Part shown: positions 45,285 to 54,445 of the stretch, one piece after another
How positions within the stretch are numbered: the stretch's first letter is position 1
How the letters are laid out: each line of letters starts with the position of its first letter
Assembly: GCA_032716605.1 (NCBI GenBank)
Contig: CM064569.1
Span: 10,233,180 to 10,297,179, forward strand
Length of the DNA stretch: 64,000 nucleotides
DNA from: Paralithodes platypus
Lineage: Eukaryota; Arthropoda; Malacostraca; Decapoda; Lithodidae
Direction: 5' to 3'
Translations under genes and position numbers: made by a program
Notes under the pieces: generated by a model
Seen by the model: only the letters and a program-made list of their open reading frames with translations
Databases searched by the model: none
Told to the model about the DNA's origin: nothing

Positions 45285-46070
45285 ATTAATTTGCACTTAG
45301 TTGACAAGGTTTTATATTGAGTCAATATACTAGACTCTACTTTATAAAAACACCTTGCGCACTGGTCAGAATTTGTCAGAATCAATATTTGGGGGACTCT
45401 AACTTTATATCACTTGTAGGAATTTAGGCAGAGTCAATATCTTGAGACTCTAACTTTATAAGGCACCTTGCGCACTGGTGAGAATTTGGTAGAGTCGATA
45501 TTTAGGGGACTCTAACTTTATAATTATCCACTTGTAGGAATTTAGGTAGAGTCAATATCTTGGGACTCTAACCCAGGGCTATCCCCGGACTGCCACATGT
45601 GTTTGTTAATTTCATTAATCGAGTTTAGGAGTAAAGTTGGTTAGTGGAGAGAACATAATAATTAATTCTGGTTCAGTAGTAGTTTATCGAGAGGCCTTCC
45701 TTAGGGTTAAGTGCCCCATTAATTACTATTTCCATTCACACATATTCATAGCCTCCGATAGCGATAGCGCAGTTGGAGTGATTGGACATGCCAAGATTGG
45801 TATGCAGGATTCGAAACTGCATAATAAATCGTAGGCTTGTGCAACATTCGTTAACTGTCTTCGTGGTGCAATGCATAAGGGTGTTGATTTTCGGTGTGAG
45901 CGTCCTGGGTTCGAATCCCCGGACTGCCACATGTGTTTGTTAATTTCATTAATCGAGTTTAGGAGTAAAGTTGGTTAGTGGAGAGAACATAATAATTTAT
46001 AAGGCACCTTGCGCACTGGTGAGAATTTGGTAGAGTCGATATTTGGGGGGACTCTAACTTTATATACCTC
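45285..46070. repeat. 113-bp tandem repeat split by a SINE
   Basis: The word caccttgcgcactggt recurs at 45351, 45464 and 46005, with gggactctaactttata between. The 45464 and 46005 units are separated by the SINE B dimer (45575-45993). It lies directly outside the LTR array. Confidence 0.75.
45575..45993 (+). mobile_element. SINE family B, tandem partial dimer
   Basis: A tail segment starting atccccggactgccacatgt occurs at 45581 and again at 45915, 334 bp apart, so a partial copy precedes a full copy. The full copy has B-box gggttcgaatcccc at 45908-45921. Confidence 0.75.
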
Positions 46071-46326
46071 GTCACTGGTATCGACTTATTTTCAGTTTTC
46101 TATAATAACTCCAAAAAATTAACACTTGGAATGAAAGGGTTTTGAGGGAGCAGCTTGCAGTCTTCTGAGTCTCCGTTGGGCCATCCAGGATGGCCTTTTG
46201 TGTGAAGTACTAGGTTACAGATGGATTAATGGGCGTATGGGGTCCTAAATGCGGCTCCGTAAATATATAAATATATTTGGGCACCTCATCGGACGAACGT
46301 GAGTATATATTTTTATATATATTTAA

Positions 46327-46482
46327 GGGGAGGTGTGGCAGAGTGGTTTTGCCACTGGACTGGTAATCCAATGGACCCGGGTTCGAATCCCAATATGTCA
46401 ATGGGAAGATATTATTGGGATGGAATTTGTGTTGTACCTAATTTCAGTGCATTACCACAGCACACCGAAATGCCAAAACAAA
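46327..46482 (+). mobile_element. tRNA-derived SINE head (tRNA-Thr-like)
   Basis: A-box tggcagagtggttttgcc, anticodon-like ctGGTaa between short pairing arms, and B-box gggttcgaatccc at 46380. It resembles tRNA-Thr(GGT) but lacks a paired acceptor stem. It runs directly into SINE A, so it may be the head of a longer composite. Confidence 0.55.
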
Positions 46483-46797
46483 TACCCTCATTGTTCCCTG
46501 ATTAAACAGCACTGTATGAATATTCCCATATTCAAAATATGCTACAGGGGGGCAATGCCTAGTGAGTTAATTGCTCAATAGGTGGCGTTCTGAGAGTGAG
46601 TGTCCGAGTCTGGGGAATGAGAATGTGAAGCGCGGAGGCGGAGCAGCTTCAGAGATGGGATTGCTTCGAGCCGGGATGCTTCGCATGTCTCACTCCCTAG
46701 ACTGGAACAAGACCTCACGGGCCTCACCGTGTTCAGTGGTTGAGTGTACATGCTCTCAGCCTATGCCCGAGAAGGAGTAGTTAGAATATAGAAAGAA

Positions 46798-46838
<41 letters not shown>
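46483..46838 (+). mobile_element. SINE family A copy with A and TA tail
   Basis: Family core from accctcattgttccctgatt to gttagaatatagaaag, a poly-A at 46792-46806, then (TA)n to 46838. Confidence 0.82.
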
Positions 46839-46839
<1 letters not shown>

Positions 46840-48186
46840 CATAGAGCTTAGGGATACTCAACTATCCTGACCTTTATATTAATCGGTGATAAAGTTCCGT
46901 TCAGGTACTCTTGACTTAGGGTCTTTAATATAATGCCTCAGTTATGACGGACGCGAGTAGACAATATGGTTATGACCACTCTTGTCTTCTCGACTGCCAC
47001 TGAACTTTATGAGAGGTTCAAGGAACTCGGGGGCGGTATTTAAACCTTTTAGTTGCAAGAGTCAAATAGTATGCTACAGACTAATGCACCAAGGACTTCT
47101 ATATGCCGAATGCCGGTTAAGGTATTTCGCAGAACCCTGAACTACACGAGTGACCTTGGTATGCCAAGTATCCTTTGATAGTTCTTAGAATGAGGTTTCA
47201 ATAATAGAAGTTTAAGTGGGGGTATGCCTTGGTACTTCAGCCTTCTAATATTAAAGGTGCGGCCAAAGACATTATACATAATTATAAGACAGGCCAGCCT
47301 TACGGGCGGCCCGGTCGGCGCGGGTCAGACTAGCCACCTAGTGGCTGATAGGAATAAACACTGCAGTTGGCGGCATCATTCAAGTGGGAGAGGTGTGTGT
47401 TTCTCGTACACGTGGATATTGATGGCTTATTGTTGCCACAATGGGTATTACATGATGCTCAGCTATAAACTGCTCCAATAATACAAAGTTAAATAGAGAC
47501 CTGTCTTTTTTCCGCTTTCCAAAGGATCCTAAAAGGCGAGATTTAACTGTGTTTTGTAGACTAGGAAATGCATCATGATGTATCTGATGGTTGTGACTCT
47601 GATAGAGTACCAGTCTTTAGGTTTATTAATTAACAAGTTATGCGTCAGCCTGATGCATTAATGGCACACTATAATCATAATTAGACCTATTGACAAACAT
47701 ATCTGTGGAAACTAAAGGCTATTTGCTGCCGTCCATAAGAGTTCAGAGTGAATAATATGTTCAGCCCCATTTCCAACATCACTTGCTGGGGTACCGTTAA
47801 TACGTAAAAGATATTAAAAACGATTCTCTATACTAGGTATTAACAATTACTATAGGTATTTTTGGTCTCACTATTGTGTGCCACATATTTATGAACGCAG
47901 TTTAGTCATAAAAACGCATTACAACATCAAGGTGTGACTACTATAGGCTATGGTGTTAGAGGAAATGGTGATTATAATAATTAAAGAACACTGGTGGTAA
48001 TGGGGATACTGTGTTAGGCTGATTATATTAGTGATTAATGGTACAAATAATGATGGTAACTAGTGCTATAATGTGTTATTTTAAGGTGAGGGTAAATTGT
48101 CATGTCCTCATCATGATTAGGCCTACGTACTCGACTATTACGGCGATTTTGTACCGAAATATGTTATTAATCAAGTACCGTAATGT
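46839..48186. other. Non-coding interval
   Basis: No gene is supported on either strand. The longest ORF (85 codons at 47224-47481) has no recognisable motif. Confidence 0.4.
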
Positions 48187-48400
48187 TAGATTTAGGAATG
48201 ATATAGGAAAGCACTGGTTTGGGAATAGAGTTGTTAACATGTAGAATAGACTGCCCAGAGCAGAGCAGCTCAGGAACAGTTGAAAGCTTTAAGCATAAGT
48301 TGGATTCCCATATGGATGGTTGGGTGTGAGAGGAATCTGCCTTGTGTGGGCCAATCGGCTTTCTGCAGACTCTCATTTTCTTATATTCTTATGTCATGTA
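48187..48400 (+). pseudogene. CR1-like LINE ORF2 C-terminus and 3' end
   Basis: Reads RFRNDIGKHWFGNRVVNM, stop, NRLPRAEQLRNS, stop, then the 3' tail gtgtgggccaatcggctttc with a TTCTTATATTCTTATG end. The F-FxNRVVNxWNxLP pattern is the C-terminal motif of CR1-type LINEs. A different subfamily from the copies at 18190 and 28278. Confidence 0.7.
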
Positions 48401-48587
48401 TACGACGCAGAGACATAGTAGTTTCATATATGTGCATTAAGTCTCGAGATATCAAGCTTTTAATATATTTTACAATTAAATGTTCATAAATATGATGTAA
48501 TATGTTATAGATGATAGCTAGCATACAAATATATAACATATAGGCTACACTAAGAAAATGTTTTAATTCACAACATTTCATATTGAA

Positions 48588-48760
48588 GAGAGAGAGAGAG
48601 AGAGAGCATGAGAAAGTGGGAGGGGTTGATACCTCATTAGGGACTATTTAATCCTAGGGGAGGGTATATTTGTCATTAGCAAAGGAATGGAAACACGCAC
48701 ACACATTTGTGTGTGTGAGTGAATGTGTGTGTGAGAGATACTGAGAATGTGTGTGAGCAA
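48588..48760. repeat. GA and GTGTGA-rich simple repeats
   Basis: (GA)n at 48588-48606 and GT/CA-rich stretches around 48690-48755. No gene between 48760 and 49290. Confidence 0.6.
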
Positions 48761-49294
48761 TTGTCTACCTTTCCTGAGCTAATCACTGCTCTAGACAATC
48801 TATTCCACACATCTACAACTGTTTCCAAACTACTGCTTAACTATATCTCTTCTAAAGCGGAACTTGTCCAATTTGATTAACCTAACCAAACTAAACTAAC
48901 TAACCTAAGCTAACTTTTAAAGTAAGTATACCATTTTCTCACCTCCCCTCTACTATTTTTGTGTATTTCATTCTTGGTATAAATGTAGTTTCTTAATTAT
49001 TTCCTTTTTTTTATCTTGTTATTATGTATTCAAAATCGCTTATAAATGTTTATACACAAGTGATATTATCATACTGATATTATCTTCAGCATAAAGAGTA
49101 ATGTGTATGGTTATTGAGATAAAGTGTACGCCAGCAAGAGTAACGATTCCGATCAGCCGCTTCAGGTGCTACCGTCGTCGCGGCGAGCCCAGGCAATAAA
49201 CAAAAATAACACTGAGTGATCCATCCTCTTATATTGACTATCCTTGGTGCAGCCTATTAAAGACTTCTGTGTTAATAGATGGTATGCCACGCAA

Positions 49295-49933
49295 TTAACC
49301 TGACAAGCGCGATATAGACGTAGGTGCTAGGGTAGTTATTTGTGCATTTCTAGCCCTGGATTCTGACAGAATTCGTTATATTTACAATATAAACCATTAT
49401 TTGTTTTCGGTATGCTTTTATTTTACATATATGATGTATATATGAACCTTCAAGAGTGCTAAAATAAGTGGGAAAAGCATTTGGGTGGTGAAAAACGAAG
49501 ATATTGGCCACCCGGTCATAATCTCAGGCGAGAGAGAGAGACAGGCAGCCCTCCCCTCTCGCTGTCTGGGAGTCAACTGAGACGAGCGAGGCGGTGTGTG
49601 CCGGTGTCTGGGTGTTGCATAACGATCTTTTATGCAACCCACTTGTGCTACATTATCGCGGGAGAGAAAAATAACCGATAAATGATGATAATAAGAGGAA
49701 AAATAGGTGATAATTGAGGAGGGGAGGGAGGGGGGAATAAGGAGGGGAGGGGGGTGGGTGAGATTTACATGGATGAGTACTGGAGGGGAATTATCTCACC
49801 TAGAGACAAATTCCTTTGTTTTGATAGGCCCTTTTTTTTTATGGAAGGCTTTTTTTATGGTCCTGCTTCCGTGAGGCCTATCGCGTTCCCTATAGGAAGC
49901 CTTCCGTGAGGCCTATCGCGCTTGCCGGGTTAA
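49295..49933 (-). mobile_element. TTAA MITE related to family A
   Basis: The ends TTAACCCGGCAAGCGCGATA (inverted, TTAA 49930-49933) and TTAACCTGACAAGCGCGATA (49295) form a clear inverted repeat. Next to the 5' end the box ttccgtgaggcctatcgcg occurs twice. The interior shares the order gggaaaag-catt-gg-tggt, ctctcgctgtctgg and aaaaataggtgataattgag with the family A copies. Confidence 0.65.
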
Positions 49934-50320
49934 CAAAGATCCCTCAATAGGGAAAATAACTCCTCAGACCTTGTGGGATATTCGGTATGCCGTTTATCAA
50001 ACCAACTGAATGGGAGGGTAATCCTAGGACTTATTCAACTTGGAATGCCAGTTATTGAAAAGTCCTAGAATTGCTTGCCCTGTTCAGTTTCCTTCAGCAT
50101 AGTGATGACGTTGGCTGAGATGTCCCGGGGTTGGTGTGTGGGAGTATAAAGGTCACAAGTGCAGTCAGGAGGTAATCTAGGGGATTAGGAGGACCCCCTA
50201 GAAGCTGGTGGGTAATTACTTTGGCCATTTGGTGGAACAGGGGCGCAAGTGCTTACTCTGTTGGTGGTGATAGGAGTCCTTCTCGTCCTGGCTGAACACT
50301 ATTCTTCTCTTTTGCTGTTG

Positions 50321-50854
50321 TTATGAGGTAGAAGATATTTTAATGTTCTTTCCGGGTGTAGTAGGGCATTCTGGTGTAATAGTGGCGACCCGGGCTTCTC
50401 TTCTGGCGGTGATGACTGGCGGTGGAGTAATATTATTATTCTTTGAAAACTGGTGGACAATTGGTACACGTGGTGTTTTATTGGGCGCGCATTTCCTGGT
50501 TGGTACTTCCTCCTTTTCTCCTGTCTTCTTGCCTTTGTTCTTCTTCTGTTCTGCTGGTTGTCGATTAATGTGGGCCAATTTCGGAATACCGGGCATGGTA
50601 GATATTCTGGTAGGCATTGCTTTTGTCTGTCTTATTTCTATTTGTTTTCCTTTGGTTTCCCCTTTGTTTGTTGTGGGGAAACGCTTTCTTTGGTGGTCGC
50701 CATCTTGCTTTCTCGTCCTTCGTTTTTCCTGAGTTCCTCCTTCCTGGTGTAGATTTCCCACAGTTTTTGTTGTCTGCTTCCCTGGCGTTTTCCTTTGCTG
50801 ATGTAGGGGAGTATTCCTTATTTTCGTTATTTTAAATTCATATTTTTTCACCAC
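50321..50854 (-). CDS. Hypothetical basic low-complexity ORF
   Basis: 177 codons, rich in Lys, Arg, Thr, Gln and Pro, with no domain I recognise. The first codons overlap the start of SINE B (50833), so the real start, if any, may be further in. The opposite strand is also open for 129 codons. It could be a remnant of a retroelement ORF1/gag or chance. Low confidence that it is a gene. Confidence 0.2.
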   Translation of the reverse strand: MVKKYEFKITKIRNTPLHQQRKTPGKQTTKTVGNLHQEGGTQEKRRTRKQDGDHQRKRFPTTNKGETKGKQIEIRQTKAMPTRISTMPGIPKLAHINRQPAEQKKNKGKKTGEKEEVPTRKCAPNKTPRVPIVHQFSKNNNITPPPVITARREARVATITPECPTTPGKNIKISSTS

Positions 50855-51372
50855 CCAACTTTACTTCTAAACTTCATTAATTAAATCAACACATACATGT
50901 GGCACTCCAAGGACTGGAATCTAGGATACTCACACCGAAATTTTGCGCATTTGTGCATTACACTATCAAGACAGTTAAAACATTATGCACAAGCCTACGA
51001 TTTATTATGCAGTTTCGAATCCTGCATATTAATCTGAGCATGTACTGTACGTACATACATTCCAACTGTGCTATGGTAGCCTAATATATAGGCGAATGGA
51101 AGGAGTAATTAATGGCGCACTTAACCCTGGGGAACGCTGCCTCGCTATAAATTGCTCCTGAACCAGAATTAATTCATATTTTTTCACCAACCAACATTAC
51201 TTCTAAACTCAATTAATGAATTAAACACATACATGTGGCACTCAAAGGACTCGAACCTAGGATACTCACACCGAAATTTCGCGCATTTATGCATTACGCT
51301 ATCAAGACAGTTAACAAATTATGCACAAGCCTATGATTTATTATGCAGTTTCGAATCCTGCATATTAATATG
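50833..51372 (-). mobile_element. SINE family B, full copy plus partial copy in tandem
   Basis: Two head-to-tail minus-strand copies: 50833-51175, ending ttctggttcaggagcaattt reversed, and 51176-51372, which repeats the tail and tRNA-like part. Same dimer habit as 45575-45993. Confidence 0.75.
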
Positions 51373-51985
51373 GCCATATATCTTCTCCCATTCTTTCTAA
51401 CCTGATCTTGTACTTTCCTTATGCTCTCTCGATTCATTCCCCAAACGTGCTTTATCCCATTTCCTCCTGATCGCCTCATGTGCCACTTATGTGTTCGCTC
51501 CCAATCCCGTTCTCCCAATTTTCTTCTGTGCGATTTCCATTTTCTTTGCTTCCACTTCTGTGCACCCCACAGTTTCGAGCCCATAGATAACTATCCGGTA
51601 CCCTCAATCCCTTCCATAAGCCTCTCACTATGTCATATCTATTCAATTGAATCCTTGCTGTGCTCCAGAGTTTCGCATGCCGTTATTGCATGTTGCCTTG
51701 TTTAACAGTTTTTGCCTTTTCAAATCATTTGTCTGTAACCGTTAGTCGCAAATATTTATACTACCGGTATATATTTTGTTTCCATAACTTTTCCTCCCAG
51801 CACCAATTTTCATCCTTTGTAAAGTGCTCATTTATTTTCATTACCTGTTTTTTTTCCTGGCTAAGCTTTACATCTAACTCTGCTCCACATCTGCAAGTAA
51901 CAGCGTGTTTAGTCTATCTTCACTTATTCGTATCCCTACACTTAATCTGTTCACTCTTTGCGTCAGTTCTTCCATGTAGTACGAT
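51373..51985 (-). pseudogene. Degenerate LINE reverse transcriptase fragment
   Basis: On the minus strand, fragments in changing frames read RISEDRLNTLLLADDVELDVK (RT box with ADDV), then RYDIVRGLWKGLRVPDS, then GLETVGCTEVEAKKMEIAQ, KKIGRTGLGANT and AHEAIRRKWDKARL. This order matches the RT C-terminus of a LINE type common in crustaceans. Many stops and frameshifts; both ends are missing. Confidence 0.6.
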
Positions 51986-52264
51986 AGAGTAAAAATGTCG
52001 GGACACACGGAGCTTGAAGCAGTCAAAAGTCATAGGATGTTTGTTTGTATAATTATGTAGCTCTATATTATACTAGAGCAAATCTGGTTATTGGTGAGTT
52101 CTGCTAACAGGGAGGTATAAGTATTATATACAGGGTGTTTCAGTTAACGTTTTCATAAATTGCAGGACGTAATCGCCAGGCAATAATTATACTATTTGAT
52201 TCTATGATGTTTGGGGTGACTATTTATAATTACGGAGATATTACACATCGAAAGTTGTCGAAGA

Positions 52265-52345
52265 GCCGCGGCGGTCAAGTAGAGAACGCGCTCACGTGTG
52301 AATCTGCTTGACAAGGTTTCGATCCCAGCCGTGGCGGACATTTAG
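52265..52345 (+). mobile_element. tRNA-derived SINE head
   Basis: gccgcggcggtcaagtagag (A-box-like) and aaggtttcgatcccagcc (B-box-like) with partly complementary ends (GCCGCGGC, GCCGTGGC). The body is not matched elsewhere in the window. Confidence 0.5.
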
Positions 52346-52685
52346 TGTATACTATGTATATCATGTACACACCCAGTCGGGGGACACCTCGACGACGGAT
52401 ACAGACTATTAACACACATACCAAAGCCATTCCAACAGCTTCCTCTATCTACAACACCCCTACAATACCCCTTCTCTGCTATCTACACCCTCCCAGCCGT
52501 ATGGTCCTGATGGTGTTAATTAGTTTCGAAATGTAAGATAGACACAACAAAATGCAGTCTGAGGGGTAAAAACCGATATTTCAAATCTAGTGCAGGGCAG
52601 AAAGGCTAAAGTGTTTCGGAATCGCTCTTGGGATTCGAGTCTTCGAACCTTGAATGGAATATTGTATTAGTTTGTAATGATTTAT

Positions 52686-52742
52686 ATTAATATAATAATT
52701 ATTATTATTATTATTATAATTATTATTATTATTATTATTATC
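52686..52742. repeat. ATT microsatellite
   Basis: (ATT)n with one irregular unit. The surrounding 52345-53060 shows no gene. Confidence 0.9.
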
Positions 52743-53114
52743 TCATTACTCTTAATCCAGTCAGTGAGGAAAGTGAGGTAGTAGTAGTAGTCGTTCCCTA
52801 GGCTGCCTGGCCCAAAAGTCACGTGGAAAGTGAGGTTGTTTCGTTTGCCGGTTTAAATTCTAGCTTTATAAATCGCGTGTCAGTAATGAACCGTTTGAAG
52901 GGACTGAATTCTCGAAAAGGGGCTCCTGTCCTGACGCTATTCTTGACGTACACATAATCCAGAAGGATTGATAGCCTCTGAAGTCCTATTTTAACTAACT
53001 AACTAAACCGTTAAGCAATAGGTGTGACACTCAATGCTTGTAGACTGTTTCTGAATGCCTTGATTAACCCCTTCAGGATCATGACGCATTTAGTTTCTAA
53101 TTCTTTGGCTGTTA

Positions 53115-53763
53115 CTACTATGGGTTTCAGAGGCCGTGTTACATCGTTTTTCGGGAATAACTTATTAACAAACAGTTGGATCAGTATGATATTTTGACAC
53201 AGCTTTGTTCACACCGTGCCCTAATTTTCGTCAATATAGTGCATTACCAAAAGTGTAGAAATAAGGCACATGTCCCTGTGTCATGAGGTTAAAGTCACAC
53301 ATTAATGACTAAGAAACGGACAAGTCTACGTGGCTTACCTGTGAAAACCACCAAACCATTATTGCTCCTCCATCAAACACGGTAGTTATCAGCCACCACC
53401 CAACCCTATTAACGCCTTTAAATTCAAGTTATCGGTCAATATCAAAATAAAAATATATAAAATACATACTTTTTGTATATTTACACTTGATATTGACATA
53501 TAACTTAAATTTAAATGCGATAGTAGGGTTGGGTGGTGGCTGATAACTACCGTGTTTGATGGAGGAGCAATAATGGTTTGGTGGTTCTCACAGGTAAGCC
53601 ACGATAGACTTGTCCGTTTCTTAGTCGTTAATGTGTGACATTAACCTCATGACACAGGGACAAGTGCCTTATTTCTACACTTTTGGTAATGAGCTATATG
53701 ACGAAAATTACAGCACGGTGTGAACAATGCTGTGTCAAAATATCATACTGATCCAACTGTTTG
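53115..53763. repeat. Long inverted repeat (host of the MITE A/piggyBac nest)
   Basis: The left arm runs from about 53115 to 53450 and the right arm from about 53465 to 53763, resuming at 60230-60279. The arms match closely (for example aacagttggatcagtatgat against its complement at 53730). The far end of the right arm is found only after removing 53764-60229. A TTAACCCCTTCAGGATCATG motif at 53064 marks a possible outer left end. Confidence 0.85.
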
Positions 53764-54279
53764 TTAACCCGGGAACTGCGGGGAGACTCTTAAGAGTTCC
53801 CCCGGCGGACTGCGGGGAGACTCTTATGAGTGAGTGAACAAAAAATCAACTTTTGACATCGATTTTTTTTTTTTTTTTTTTTTTTTTGGCCCCTGGGCCA
53901 TGCAAAATCTCAGTCCTCTACCTCCCCTCCTTCCCCACTTTCCTCCTCTCCTTCAGTTATCACCTATTTTCCCTGTTATTCCCTTATTCTGAGGTATATT
54001 TTCGTGCTAACATTAGCGAGTTGCAAGCAAGGCGTTGTCATCACTGATGGCAAGCGAGTGCAAGAGAGAGAGAGAGTATCGATCGACTGTGTCTCAGTGG
54101 CCTTGGGGGAAATTGGCGGGAAAGCAGTTTGCCTCACCCATACATTATACAACTCGCGGGCTATATCTCCGATTTTGACCATCCAAACGCTGTTTTCACT
54201 CGTTTTATTGTTGTTTCAGGTTAATACCTTTATAATCAACCCATAATAGGCGCATATGGATAAGTATTAATGCTATTAA

Positions 54280-54345
54280 CCCGGGAGCTGCGGGGAGACT
54301 CATAAGAGTTCCCCCGGCGCACTGCGGGGAGACTCTTAAGAGCAG
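54280..54345 (+). promoter_or_regulatory. Paired terminal boxes, putative transposase binding sites
   Basis: Two copies of ctgcggggagactc-taagag spaced about 36 bp (54287-54310 and 54323-54345), each centred on a CTCnTAAGAG palindrome. The equivalent boxes occur at 53774-53828 and, reversed and more diverged, at 42186-42250. The binding role is inferred from position and conservation. Confidence 0.55.
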
Positions 54346-54445
54346 AGACTTTGAACACGTACCAAAACCGCGCGTTTATAGCCAGGCGGCTGAAAATTGG
54401 TGTGGGTATAGTACTACATGTCAACTCTCGATACCACCCCGCCAA

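Noticed and set aside
46331..46403. Functional tRNA-Thr gene
   Set aside because: A- and B-boxes are present, but acceptor-stem pairing is absent and it runs into a SINE. The other tRNA-like loci (5515, 14941, 15285, 31946, 52265) were rejected as tRNA genes for the same kind of reason.
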